This document shows positions 1 to 9,236 of a stretch of 64,000 nt of DNA, piece after piece (position 1 is the stretch's first letter; the number at the start of each line of letters is the position of its first letter). This DNA comes from Acidobacteriaceae bacterium (GTDB lineage Bacteria; Acidobacteriota; Terriglobia; Terriglobales; Acidobacteriaceae). The notes under the pieces are model-generated. The model saw only the letters and a program-made list of their open reading frames with translations. It searched no databases and was not told the origin of the DNA. Location of the stretch: positions 248,001 through 312,000 of the forward strand of contig CAHJWL010000005.1 in the NCBI GenBank assembly GCA_903642235.1, given 5' to 3'. The translations under genes and the position numbers were made by a program.

Positions 1-809
1 AGATCGACCCGCTCAAGCAGGTTGCCACCGTGCAGTCGCAGGTTGGAACAGAGGCTCAGAAGCGGGCAGTCTACCAATACAACCAGGCCGAGGTAGAACG
101 ACAGAGAAAGTTGTTCGAGGCTGGCGTGACCTCCCGTCAGGCTTACGACCAGGCAACGCAAGCCTTCCAGAACAGCGAGGCCGATCTCGCGTCGTCGACT
201 GCTCTGACGGGTTCGCAGAAACAGCAGCTTGGCTACTACCAGATCCGTGCTCCATTCAGTGGTGTGGTCGGTGACGTACCTGTCCATCTCGGAGATTATG
301 TTTCATCGACGACGGTTCTGACCACTGTCGATGAGATTGCAGATCTAGAGGCGTATATCTATGTTCCCACGGAGAGGGTCAATCAGTTGAAGCTCGGTCT
401 GCCGGTCTCGATTCTCGACACCAACGGCCACGTTTTAGCCTCCACAAAGCTCGACTTTCTCTCGCCGCAGGTCGATACATCCTTGCAGGGCATCCTTGCG
501 AAGGCCACGGTCCCGCGATCGTCCGAGGTGCTGCGGAATGCGCAGCTCGTGAAAGCCCGCATTACCTGGAATACGCAGCCGGCACCGACTGTTCCGGTCT
601 TGGCCGTCACGCGGATCGGCGGTCAGCCCTTTGTCTATGTCGCTCAGCCAAAGGATGGCGGCTTCATGGCTCATCAGGTCGCGGTCACTCTGGGAGACAC
701 CATTGGCAACGCATATCCCGTGGTAAGTGGTCTCGCGCTTGGACAGAAGGTTATTACCTCTGGCCTGCAGTTCCTCCAGGAAGGCGTCCCCGTAAAGCCT
801 CTTGGCTGA
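1..809 (+). CDS. RND efflux periplasmic adaptor (MexA/AcrA-like), 5' end outside the window
   Basis: This is the C-terminal part of a membrane-fusion protein that links an inner-membrane RND pump to an outer-membrane channel. The frame is open from base 3 to the stop at 807-809, so the gene begins upstream; a GTG at 30 lies inside it. Visible parts are the end of the alpha-hairpin coiled coil (Gln/Ala-rich, about the first 70 residues), the second half of the lipoyl domain (QIRAPFSGVVG, then GDYVS) and the beta-barrel and membrane-proximal domains, ending GLQFLQEGVPVKPLG, a typical MexA-family ending. The RND pump gene follows 102 bases downstream on the same strand, so the two form a tripartite efflux operon; no TolC-like gene is visible beside them. 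The substrate cannot be read from the sequence. Confidence 0.9.
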   Translation, partial: IDPLKQVATVQSQVGTEAQKRAVYQYNQAEVERQRKLFEAGVTSRQAYDQATQAFQNSEADLASSTALTGSQKQQLGYYQIRAPFSGVVGDVPVHLGDYVSSTTVLTTVDEIADLEAYIYVPTERVNQLKLGLPVSILDTNGHVLASTKLDFLSPQVDTSLQGILAKATVPRSSEVLRNAQLVKARITWNTQPAPTVPVLAVTRIGGQPFVYVAQPKDGGFMAHQVAVTLGDTIGNAYPVVSGLALGQKVITSGLQFLQEGVPVKPLG

Positions 810-911
810 TCACGGCTCGCAGCCATGGCATCCATCCGGGACAGCCTCCATTTACTTGATAGCCCGCCGCCATCCAGCTACTCTGTGCGGTCGTAAAGAA
901 TCGAGCGCTCC

Positions 912-3900
912 GTGTTCGTCGACTTCTTCATTCGCCGTCCCATCTTCGCTACTGTGTCCGCACTTCTCATCGTGCTGGTTGGTGCGATCTGCATTCCGAC
1001 GCTGCCGATCTCGCTTTATCCGCAGCTTGCCCCGCCGCAGGTAGTCGTCACGTCAAACTACGTCGGCGCCAATTCACAGATCGTCGAGTCTGCCGTGACG
1101 ATTCCGCTCGAACAGTCCATCAATGGCGTGGAAGGCATGCGGTATATGTCATCCACCAGTTCAAACGACGGCACCAGCTCCATAACGGTCACCTTTGACA
1201 CGGGCTACGATCTCAACATTGCAGCCGTCGATGTTCAGAACCGGGTGGCCTCCGCTCAGGGCCGGCTTCCTGCCACTGTCAACAACACCGGCATCTCAAT
1301 CACCAAAGCTAACAGCAACTTTGTGCTGGCCGCCGGTTTTGTCTCTCCTGATAACTCCCTTTCGCCTTCCTTCATCTCGAACTACCTCGACGTATATGTG
1401 TCCGACGCCCTGAAACGGGTGCAGGGTGTGGGTGCTGTTGTCATCTTCGGAGAGCGCAAGTATGCCATGCGCGTCTGGCTCGATCCTGCTCGCCTTGCAG
1501 CGCGCAACCTTACGGCACTTGATGTTTCGAATGCGCTGAGCGAGCAGAACGTCGAGGTAGCAGCAGGGCAACTGGGACAACCTCCATCAGACTCAAAGCA
1601 ATCTTTTCAGATGGCTGTTCGTGTAGTGGGACGGCTCTCCGAGCCAGGCGAGTTCGAGAAGATTATTCTTAAGAACTCTCCGGCATCAGGCGGAGTTGTT
1701 CTCCTCAAAGATGTTGGCCATGCTGAAGTTGGCGCCGAGAACTACAATACCGAACTGAAATACTCCGGCAGAAGCGCGGTCGGTATCGGCGTTCAGCAAC
1801 TCTCGAACGCAAATGCGCTCGATGTTGACAAGCGATGCCGCGCCGTTCTTAAAGAACTCGAGAAATCCTTTCCGCCCGGCCTCAAATACATCATTGCCGT
1901 GGACACAACGACGGTCATCAGCGAATCGGTGAATGAGGTCATCACGACGCTCCTTGAGGCTATCGTCATCGTTGTCATCGTCATCTTTCTCTTCCTGCAG
2001 GATTGGCGCGCAACACTTATTCCGGCAATCACGATTCCTGTTTCATTGATTGGAACCTTTGCGTTCATCAAGGTCTTTGGGTTTTCGATTAATTCATTAA
2101 CCCTCTTCGGCATCACGCTCGCGACCGGGCTGGTGGTAGATGATGCGATCGTGGTGATTGAGAATGTGCAGCGCCATCTCTCGGGGGACGTGATCGCGCC
2201 GCCTCCTTCACATGCAGCCGCAGGTCTTTCTCCAGGGGACACGACGGCACAACACGTCGAGCCTTCAGCGCACCACACTCCGGGCACGGACAAGGAGGCC
2301 GTCGTACATGATCCGCATGCGGCCACCAGCATCGCAATGGCGGAGGTCACCAGCGCCGTAATTGCTACGTCGCTCGTGTTGATCAGTGTTTTCGTGCCGG
2401 TCAGCTTTTTCCCTGGAACGACTGGCATTCTCTACAAGCAGTTCTCGCTTACCATCGCGTTTTCGATTGCCATCTCTGCCTTCAACGCGCTGACTCTCTC
2501 CCCGGCGCTCGCCGCGCTCTTTCTCCGCCCCGAACAACATAAGAGAGGTCTGCTTGGCGCTCTGCTCAATCCGATCGATCGCGGCATTAAAGCCCTAGGT
2601 CGTTTCTATGCGCGTGCTGTCACCTTCTTCGTTCGCATCCGGTATGCGGTAATCCTTCTCTTCTTTGCCTCACTGGCTGCGACTGCGTACATGTACACGC
2701 ATGTACCGACAGCCTTCATCCCACAGGAGGATCAGTCCTACTTCCTCTGTATTGTGCAGACGCCACCCGGCGCCTCCCTTTCCTACACCTCTGAATTTGC
2801 AGACAGGGTCTCAGCCGCAATCATCAAGAATGACGGTGTTTTCGGCACCTTTTCTGTCATGGGCTTTTCACTTTCCGGAGGTTCCTCCCCGAACCAGGGC
2901 ATCATCTTCGCTCCACTGAAGTCCATCGCCGATCGTACGAAGCTGGGCGCGAACTTTACGGCACACAGCATTGTCGGTGAGGTTGCGCCGCGCTTGTTCG
3001 GCATTCCAGGCGGTATTGCGGCCGCGTTTGAACCACCTGCCGTCTCTGGCATCGGATCCGTCGGCGGCTTTCAGTTCATCCTTCAGGATGCCGGCCGCAA
3101 CACCTTTGCCGATATCGACCGTATTGCGCACACGATCGCGAGACAAGCGACCGCGAGCGGTCAGTTCTCCACCATGCAGACCACCTTCACGGCCAATGAT
3201 CCACAGGTGCTCGTCAGCATCGATCGGGAGAAGGCAAAGGCGATCGGCGTTCCCTTCAATCAGATCTCCACGGCAATGGGCGTCTTTATGGGGTCGGCTT
3301 ACATCAACGACTTCGATTTCAACAATCGATCCTATCGGGTCTACCTGCAGGCCGATCAGACGTATCGCCGAACCTCCGGCGATCTTCGGTCGTATTATGT
3401 CCGTTCTGATTCCGGACAGATGATTCCGCTCGATAATCTTGTCAGCATTCAGGAGACCTCAGGGCCGCAGGTCATCAACCACTACAACCTGTTCCGCTCG
3501 GCCGAGATCGATGGGTCCGGCTCAAACGGTATCTCGTCTGGCCAGGCACTTGTTAATATGCAGAACCTGGCTCAGAAATACATGCTGCAGGGCATGACGT
3601 ACTCGTGGACCGGTCTTGCGCTCGAAGAGATTGAGTCTGCCGGTAAGACCATCATCATCCTTGCGCTCGGCATCCTTGTCGTCTACCTCACACTCTCGGC
3701 GCAGTACGAGTCTTTCGCTCTGCCCTTCATCATTCTTCTCTCTGTACCGACGGCCATCCTTGGAGCTCTTTCTCTTGTAGCTCTCCGTGGCTTAGTGGAC
3801 GATGTCTACGTTCAGATCGGCCTTGTGATGCTTATCGGTCTTTCTGCCAAGAATGCCATTCTCATCATCGAGTTTGCCGAGCAACTTCTTGGGCAGGGAC

Positions 3901-4208
3901 GAAGCATCATCGATGCGGCGATTGAAGCCTCGGAACTTCGTCTGCGTCCGATCCTGATGACTTCGATTGCCTTTATCCTTGGCGTCCTGCCGCTCTACTT
4001 TGCGACCGGCGCTGGCGCCTTCGGCCGGCATTCCGTGGGTACCGCGATCGTCGGCGGGATGGTGCTTTCCACCTTCCTGAATCTCTTCTTCATTCCAATC
4101 CTGTATATCGTCCTGAAGACCTTCCTCGCTCTCTTTGCGAAGAAGCAGCCTGTGGCACCCGCAGCCCGCATTGACTCGGGCCGCGAACTTCCGGCTCACA
4201 CAGCCTGA
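912..4208 (+). CDS. RND multidrug efflux permease, HAE1 (AcrB/MexB) family
   Basis: Inner-membrane proton-driven exporter of hydrophobic or amphiphilic compounds, 1098 residues, slightly longer than the usual 1030-1050. The N-terminus (VDFFIRRPIFATV) is typical of the family and supports the GTG start at 912, although no strong Shine-Dalgarno precedes it. The proton-relay residues are present: Asp410-Asp411 in TM4 (GLVVDDAIVVIEN) and Lys980 in TM10 (GLSAKNA). The periplasmic porter domains show normal family motifs such as GVEGMRYMSS. The extra length is explained by about 40 residues inserted in the predicted cytoplasmic TM4-TM5 loop (about residues 426-465), rich in His, Pro and Ala. It lies in an operon with the adaptor upstream. 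A perfect hairpin follows the stop. Confidence 0.95.
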   Translation: MFVDFFIRRPIFATVSALLIVLVGAICIPTLPISLYPQLAPPQVVVTSNYVGANSQIVESAVTIPLEQSINGVEGMRYMSSTSSNDGTSSITVTFDTGYDLNIAAVDVQNRVASAQGRLPATVNNTGISITKANSNFVLAAGFVSPDNSLSPSFISNYLDVYVSDALKRVQGVGAVVIFGERKYAMRVWLDPARLAARNLTALDVSNALSEQNVEVAAGQLGQPPSDSKQSFQMAVRVVGRLSEPGEFEKIILKNSPASGGVVLLKDVGHAEVGAENYNTELKYSGRSAVGIGVQQLSNANALDVDKRCRAVLKELEKSFPPGLKYIIAVDTTTVISESVNEVITTLLEAIVIVVIVIFLFLQDWRATLIPAITIPVSLIGTFAFIKVFGFSINSLTLFGITLATGLVVDDAIVVIENVQRHLSGDVIAPPPSHAAAGLSPGDTTAQHVEPSAHHTPGTDKEAVVHDPHAATSIAMAEVTSAVIATSLVLISVFVPVSFFPGTTGILYKQFSLTIAFSIAISAFNALTLSPALAALFLRPEQHKRGLLGALLNPIDRGIKALGRFYARAVTFFVRIRYAVILLFFASLAATAYMYTHVPTAFIPQEDQSYFLCIVQTPPGASLSYTSEFADRVSAAIIKNDGVFGTFSVMGFSLSGGSSPNQGIIFAPLKSIADRTKLGANFTAHSIVGEVAPRLFGIPGGIAAAFEPPAVSGIGSVGGFQFILQDAGRNTFADIDRIAHTIARQATASGQFSTMQTTFTANDPQVLVSIDREKAKAIGVPFNQISTAMGVFMGSAYINDFDFNNRSYRVYLQADQTYRRTSGDLRSYYVRSDSGQMIPLDNLVSIQETSGPQVINHYNLFRSAEIDGSGSNGISSGQALVNMQNLAQKYMLQGMTYSWTGLALEEIESAGKTIIILALGILVVYLTLSAQYESFALPFIILLSVPTAILGALSLVALRGLVDDVYVQIGLVMLIGLSAKNAILIIEFAEQLLGQGRSIIDAAIEASELRLRPILMTSIAFILGVLPLYFATGAGAFGRHSVGTAIVGGMVLSTFLNLFFIPILYIVLKTFLALFAKKQPVAPAARIDSGRELPAHTA

Positions 4209-4238
4209 CCAACTTAGCAGAGGTTACGGAAGAGAGGG

Positions 4239-4266
4239 CTCCACTCCTTGCCTGTAAGGAGTGGAG
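4239..4266. terminator. Perfect 11-bp hairpin between convergent genes
   Basis: The 11-base arms at 4239-4249 and 4256-4266 are exactly complementary and enclose a 6-base loop. The hairpin sits in the 88-base gap between the converging RND pump and ligD, so it could end transcription from both sides. There is no clear T-run on either side, so it is not a textbook intrinsic terminator. Confidence 0.55.
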
Positions 4267-4296
4267 GGTCGCGGCATAGCGCTTGAAGCTGCAGAG

Positions 4297-7176
4297 CTAC
4301 TGCAGGCGTTGATGGATCCCGAAGATCTTTGCCCATGGATCCTTTTTCAGGCGGCCCTTCCACTCCGGAAAGCCATCCACCCGGAAGATGGGCCGCTCCG
4401 CCGCATGAAGTTCACTCCAAGCAAGCGGCATGCTGACCCCCAATCCCTCGCGCGCTCGTGAGGAGTATGGCGCTACAGCCGTTGCTCCACGTTCGTTGCG
4501 CAGGTAATCGAGGTAGATCTTTCCTGTCCGCGCCGCCTTCGTCATCTTCGAAAGATACTTTGTCGGGGCTGCTCGCTCCATCTCGAGCACAAAGCGATGT
4601 GCCCACTCCTTTACGGCAGTCCAATCGAGGCTTGCGTCTGTCGGTACGACGACATGCAGCCCTTTACCGCCCGTTGTCTTGAGAAAGCTCTCGAGCCCCC
4701 GCGCTTTGAGCCGCTTGCGCACGTCTTCTGCTGCCGTCGTCACATCGCGCCATGCGAGTGCCTCATCCGGGTCGAGGTCGAAGATCACCCGGTCTGCGTG
4801 CTCCAGATCATCGTTGGTGGAACCCCACGGATGCACCTCCAGCACACCCATCTGGGCCAGACCGGCCAGTGCCTCCTTGCTGTTGAGGGTGATGTACGGC
4901 TCGACGACGCCCGTCTTCTTGTCCGGAACATCCACGCTGCCGACACCCGGTGGGAGCATGGCATTGACGTGTTTCTGGTAAAAGCATGGCTTGGCAGACC
5001 CCTCGGGGCAGCGCACCAGGCTCAGAGGGCGGTTCTCGATGTGCGGCAGCATGCGCTCCGCTACGGCCCACAGGTACTCGGCCAGGACCTGCTTGGTCAC
5101 GCCACTGGCATGATCCAGTACCTTGGCCGGGTGCGTGAGACGGATCGGCGGTTTCGCAACCTCGTTCCGAGTCAACGCATTGGCATGTTGCAGGACGGCG
5201 TTTCGAGCTGCTGGCGCCGGAGATGGCTCATTTTTTGGGTGTCGCGGCCGCACAGCGAACTTTGCCGTCCCTCCGGTCGCGCTTGCCACTGCGCTGGTCT
5301 CCTTCTGCTGCTTGCCAGGCGCTTTGGTTGGAGCTGGCGCTACTCTCTGCGCCTTCGGCTTGGGAGATGTGGCCTCTTCCCGCCGAACTTCGATCGCAGC
5401 TTTGTCCTCCCTCAGCCCCAGGAACGCTGCCTGACGCACCAGATTCTCTGCCGTCCAGGTGGCAAAGCGAACTTGCGCGACCAGCTCCGGCTTCACCCAG
5501 AGCGCACCGCGTTTGGCCTCTGCGGGAACACTTACGTACGCGGCTTTAGGGAGGAGCCTCGGTTTCAACTGCTCCAGCAGAGCTCGTCGCATCTTCTGCG
5601 TGAATCCGGTTCCGGCGCGTCCTGCATATACCAGCGTTTGATCACGGTAGTAGCCCAGCAGCAGGGAACCGACGCGGTCGTCTCCGTCGGACGACAGGGT
5701 GTACCCTCCGACCACGAACTCCTGTTCAAGCAGGCACTTCGATTTCAGCCAGTCTCCGTTCCGACTACTTTTGTAGCTCGCCTCCATGCGCTTTGAGACG
5801 ATGCCTTCCGCATGCAGCTCACAGGCATGCTTGAACATGATCTCTCCGCTGGTGACAATGTGCTCGCTCAGGCGGACGGTGTCTCCATCGCCTGCAGCCA
5901 GGGTCTGTGCGAGCAGCTCTTTGCGCTCGAGCAGGCTGAGATCGCGCGGATTGCGGCCTTCGATGTGAAGCAGATCAAAGCAGAAATATGTGAGCGGATT
6001 CGCGGCGCCTTCCTGAAAGGAAGCCTGCAGATCAGCGAAGTTGGTCGTGCCATCCGGCGCGAGAACCACGACCTCGCCATCAAGAGTTACTGTTCCAACC
6101 GGGAGCTTCGCCACAGCCTCTGCCACTGCCGGCACCCGGTAGGTCCAGTCCAGACCGCTTCGCGTCAGCAGCTGCACTTTGCCCTTCGCTTTGCGCGCCT
6201 GGATTCGATAGCCGTCCAGTTTCAGCTCATGCAGCCACCCACTCTCGACGGGTGGGGATGTCGCTTCGGTTGCGAGCTGCGGTTTGATAAACGTCGGCTG
6301 CAGCTCCGTCGGCAGCTCCTTGAGCTGCCGGCTCAGTGCGTCCCCCGCTGACTTCGATGTCTTGCTGCCCGTCCCTGGCGATGAACGCTGCTCAGGCGCG
6401 TCTTCCTTGAGACGATCAGCCTCTTTTGTCCTGCCCTTTGCAGTTCCGCTGGCTGCACTGCGAAACCAGGTCTGTCCTGTGCCCGCCGTCTCCTTGGAGT
6501 TCCAGACATGGTCTTCGTTGCGGGCGATCTGTTCCATCGTCCGCTGCGTCGCGACGCTGTTCTGCTCCGCCTCAGTGACACACGGTGCACTCTGAACGCG
6601 CTCAAACTCGTCGTGTTCCTTGATCAGCAGCCAGTTCGGCTTGCGTTCCGTCGCCGCCTTCCCGCCCATACGGATCAGCGTCCATCGGCCCTTGATCTTC
6701 TCGCCGTGCATCAGGAACTTGAGTGATCCCGCACGAAAGCCGGCCTCAACATCCTCGTGCCCGGCCTGCGGCTCCCAGGTTCCCTGGTCCCAGAGCATCA
6801 CCGTGCCGCCACCGTACTGGCCAGCTGGAATGATTCCCTCGAACCCGCCGTACTCCATGGGATGATCTTCCACCTGCACGGCCAGCCGTTTCTCGCCGGG
6901 AACGTAGCTGGGCCCTTTCGCAACGGCCCAGCTCTTGAGGACACCATTCCACCCTAAGCGGAAGTCGTAGTGCAGATGGCTCGCGGCGTGTTTCTGGATG
7001 CAGAAGGGAAGAGCGACAGCCGTGCCGTCCTTGGCGGCGCCCGCAGGCTCCCTCGTGACATGGAAGTCCCGCATGGATCGGTACTTTGCGAGCTGCTCGT
7101 CTACAACATCCGCTGCGTTTGTCGTCTTTTCCTTACTCGGTGCAGACGGTTTCTTTCGTGCTTTCACGCCTGCCAT
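4297..7176 (-). CDS. ligD: Multifunctional ATP-dependent DNA ligase LigD (end joining)
   Basis: 959 residues carrying all three end-joining activities in the order 3'-phosphoesterase (about 35-190), ATP-dependent ligase (about 285-600) and primase-type polymerase (about 670-950). The phosphoesterase shows HYDFRLGWNG and EDHPMEYGGFEG. The ligase has its adenylation motif KLDGYR with Lys319 and the downstream motifs LDGEVV and EGIVSKR. The polymerase has the metal-binding FDLDPD (799-804), TGGKGLHV and YLDYLRN. This is the Pseudomonas-type order, not the mycobacterial one. Two low-complexity Lys/Ala/Pro/Thr-rich linkers (about 200-285 and 600-670) join the domains. The gene lies 8 bases downstream of ku with a GAGGA ribosome site, so Ku and LigD are made together: Ku holds broken ends while LigD processes and seals them. 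Confidence 0.97.
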   Translation of the reverse strand: MAGVKARKKPSAPSKEKTTNAADVVDEQLAKYRSMRDFHVTREPAGAAKDGTAVALPFCIQKHAASHLHYDFRLGWNGVLKSWAVAKGPSYVPGEKRLAVQVEDHPMEYGGFEGIIPAGQYGGGTVMLWDQGTWEPQAGHEDVEAGFRAGSLKFLMHGEKIKGRWTLIRMGGKAATERKPNWLLIKEHDEFERVQSAPCVTEAEQNSVATQRTMEQIARNEDHVWNSKETAGTGQTWFRSAASGTAKGRTKEADRLKEDAPEQRSSPGTGSKTSKSAGDALSRQLKELPTELQPTFIKPQLATEATSPPVESGWLHELKLDGYRIQARKAKGKVQLLTRSGLDWTYRVPAVAEAVAKLPVGTVTLDGEVVVLAPDGTTNFADLQASFQEGAANPLTYFCFDLLHIEGRNPRDLSLLERKELLAQTLAAGDGDTVRLSEHIVTSGEIMFKHACELHAEGIVSKRMEASYKSSRNGDWLKSKCLLEQEFVVGGYTLSSDGDDRVGSLLLGYYRDQTLVYAGRAGTGFTQKMRRALLEQLKPRLLPKAAYVSVPAEAKRGALWVKPELVAQVRFATWTAENLVRQAAFLGLREDKAAIEVRREEATSPKPKAQRVAPAPTKAPGKQQKETSAVASATGGTAKFAVRPRHPKNEPSPAPAARNAVLQHANALTRNEVAKPPIRLTHPAKVLDHASGVTKQVLAEYLWAVAERMLPHIENRPLSLVRCPEGSAKPCFYQKHVNAMLPPGVGSVDVPDKKTGVVEPYITLNSKEALAGLAQMGVLEVHPWGSTNDDLEHADRVIFDLDPDEALAWRDVTTAAEDVRKRLKARGLESFLKTTGGKGLHVVVPTDASLDWTAVKEWAHRFVLEMERAAPTKYLSKMTKAARTGKIYLDYLRNERGATAVAPYSSRAREGLGVSMPLAWSELHAAERPIFRVDGFPEWKGRLKKDPWAKIFGIHQRLQ

Positions 7177-7184
7177 GACATCCT

Positions 7185-8177
7185 CTAGGCCGACTTCTTC
7201 TTCGTTGCGGCCTTCGTTCCTTTAGCGGCTGTCTTCGCCGGGGTTCCCTGTACCAGAGCGATGCCCTGTTTTTCTTCGGTCGGTGCGGTCTTGGTCACGC
7301 GCTTCTTTGCCGCCGCCGGTGGCGCAGCCTTGGTCTCGCCATCTGAGCCGACACTGCCTACGCTCTTGCGCAGCGCATCCATCAGGTTGACGACCTTACC
7401 GCGCGGAGCAGCTACTGGTTCATCCTGCGGAACGGGCTGGTTATTCACCTTTGCGTCCACCAGCTCCTTCAGGGCAACCTCATACCCGTCCACGAATTTC
7501 GAGGCATCGAATTTGGCTGTTTTGCGCTTGATCAGCTCCATCGCCAGGTCCAGCGAATCGTCGGCGACCGTCACCTTCTTGATATCGTTGAAGTATTCCC
7601 TGGGATCGCGTAACTCCTGCTGGTACCGCATCGTGTACGCCATCATCCCGCGAAGATCATCATCCTCATCCGCCGTGAGAGCCAGCACATGCTCCCGGCC
7701 AGCAAAGGCGATCTTTCCAAGCGCTGCCTTCTTGGACTTGCGTAGGCCCTCGCGCACGGTTGCAAATGCCTCAGTTTGCGTGTCGTTCTCGGGCACAACG
7801 AAGTAGGGCTTCTCCAGGTACTCGGGCGGCAGTTCCTCCAGGCCCACAAACTGCTCGATAGCGACGGTATGCTTTGATGGCACACGCAGATGGGCAATCT
7901 CCTCCGGCTCAATCGTGACGTACTGCCCTTTGCGGAACTCGTAGCCTTTGACGATCTCGTCCTTTTCCACTCGATCAGAGGCCTTGGTGTCTCCCCCTGT
8001 CTGCTCCTGCTGCTCCGCCGCACTCGCTGATACCTTCTGATACTTCACCCGTTCGCCTGTCTTCCGGCTGATCTGGTGGAAGCGAATCTCATTCTTCGCC
8101 TCTGTGGCAACGAAGAACTTCACGCCAAAGGACACGAGGGATATCTGTATCTGACCGGACCAGTAAGGACGTGCCAT
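7185..8177 (-). CDS. ku: Bacterial Ku DNA end-binding protein
   Basis: 330 residues; the first gene of the two-gene end-joining operon. The N-terminus (PYWSGQIQISLVSFGVKF) and the core motifs (KGYEFRKGQYV, LPPEYLEKPYFV) are diagnostic of prokaryotic Ku, which forms a homodimeric ring around double-strand break ends and recruits LigD. The core ends near residue 260. The remaining C-terminal tail is rich in Lys, Ala and Thr and ends KKKSA, the basic extension that in other bacterial Ku proteins helps DNA binding or threading. No promoter could be fixed in the 128 bases upstream, which separate it from the neighbour at 8306-9169 on the same strand. Confidence 0.97.
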   Translation of the reverse strand: MARPYWSGQIQISLVSFGVKFFVATEAKNEIRFHQISRKTGERVKYQKVSASAAEQQEQTGGDTKASDRVEKDEIVKGYEFRKGQYVTIEPEEIAHLRVPSKHTVAIEQFVGLEELPPEYLEKPYFVVPENDTQTEAFATVREGLRKSKKAALGKIAFAGREHVLALTADEDDDLRGMMAYTMRYQQELRDPREYFNDIKKVTVADDSLDLAMELIKRKTAKFDASKFVDGYEVALKELVDAKVNNQPVPQDEPVAAPRGKVVNLMDALRKSVGSVGSDGETKAAPPAAAKKRVTKTAPTEEKQGIALVQGTPAKTAAKGTKAATKKKSA

Positions 8178-8305
8178 GGGGATGCCTCAGAGAGCGGAGA
8201 TCCGCGAAACAGTTTTGATTCGATGAAACAGGTACAGGATGCCTGCAACCTCCCCAAGTCATACCGGTCGGCCCCGCGGCTGCTCGGCTCCGCGACGGGA
8301 TGAGG

Positions 8306-9169
8306 CTAGATGAAGGTCCTTGTCGTGCCCGGCAGACCCTTCTCGAGGTTTTGTTCCGGCTCAAAGCGAACCTCCGCCCGGCCCAGCGCTCCAAACTGTA
8401 CATCGACAACGGAGTACTTCTCGACCAGCGTGTTTCCGGTCCAGCTACCGGTTGTGATCCACTGTCCGGCCTTCAGGCCGCCCGTACGTGAGGTCCCTTC
8501 CTGCGCGAGCCACGGTAAGAGACGAAGCAGGTCGCCCGCCGTATTTGCGCCTGTCTTCTCCACGCGGACGACGCCATCTACTGCCAGCATTACGCTTTCC
8601 CGGGTGAAATCGATGGAGTGCCACTCCGCGCAGGCGGGACCGTAGATGAATCCGCCATGCATCTGCAGATCGGCGAGCATGCTGAGCCGGTCTACCTTGG
8701 AAGGATCCTCATAGGCGCTTTCGAGGACTTCAATGGCTGGGTGACAGCTGGCGATGGCGGCTCCAACCTCCTCCCGCGTATAGGCCGCCGCCCGCGCTGG
8801 AAGATCCTTGCCGAGATAGAAGGCAACCTCAGCTTCCACTCCGCGGTATCGCAGCCCGCGAACCACAGCACCGCTCGCTGCCGTCCACATCTTCGGCATC
8901 GGTGCGAAAATCGGAGTAGCCTCCGGAGTTGGTGCACCCACCTTCCATCCACCAGCTTCGCCGTACGCCACCGCAAGCTCATCCTGGATCAGGAAGGCTT
9001 CGATCTCTGATGTGGGTCGCAGAGCCTGTGGCAGTTCAAGGAGTGCCGTTTTGGTGCGCCGCGCGTCGCCGAGCAGGTTTGCAGCATCCAGCAGCTCCGA
9101 CCGCCGTACCGGCGACACACCCTTTTCCACCGTCCTGGTTCCAACCTCTTGCATTTGCTCCTCCGGCAC
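8306..9169 (-). CDS. 2-keto-4-pentenoate hydratase (MhpD/HpaH) family protein
   Basis: 287 residues. Motifs of the hydratase/decarboxylase branch of the fumarylacetoacetate-hydrolase fold are visible: GWKVGAPTPEA near residue 95, the acidic metal-binding stretch RGVEAEVAFYLGKDL, and HPAIEVLES. Enzymes of this family act on 2-oxo-dienoic acids from the meta-cleavage of aromatics, or on related 2-keto acids, in the cytoplasm with Mg or Mn. No other aromatic-degradation gene is nearby, so the natural substrate is open. The C-terminal GALGRAEVRFE is typical. It may be cotranscribed with the upstream PIG-L gene, 67 bases away on the same strand, but nothing shows this. Confidence 0.8.
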   Translation of the reverse strand: MPEEQMQEVGTRTVEKGVSPVRRSELLDAANLLGDARRTKTALLELPQALRPTSEIEAFLIQDELAVAYGEAGGWKVGAPTPEATPIFAPMPKMWTAASGAVVRGLRYRGVEAEVAFYLGKDLPARAAAYTREEVGAAIASCHPAIEVLESAYEDPSKVDRLSMLADLQMHGGFIYGPACAEWHSIDFTRESVMLAVDGVVRVEKTGANTAGDLLRLLPWLAQEGTSRTGGLKAGQWITTGSWTGNTLVEKYSVVDVQFGALGRAEVRFEPEQNLEKGLPGTTRTFI

Positions 9170-9236
9170 TCTGTCGTCGCGTCACTACGATGCTCTCCCG
9201 TGAGATGCGTCCCGGTCCTTGGTCGACCTGTCTTCC

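Noticed and set aside
4597..5796. A 399-codon open frame antisense to ligD
   Set aside because: It mirrors the GC-rich codons of ligD, has Arg/Cys-rich composition and matches no family; ligD has complete motifs.
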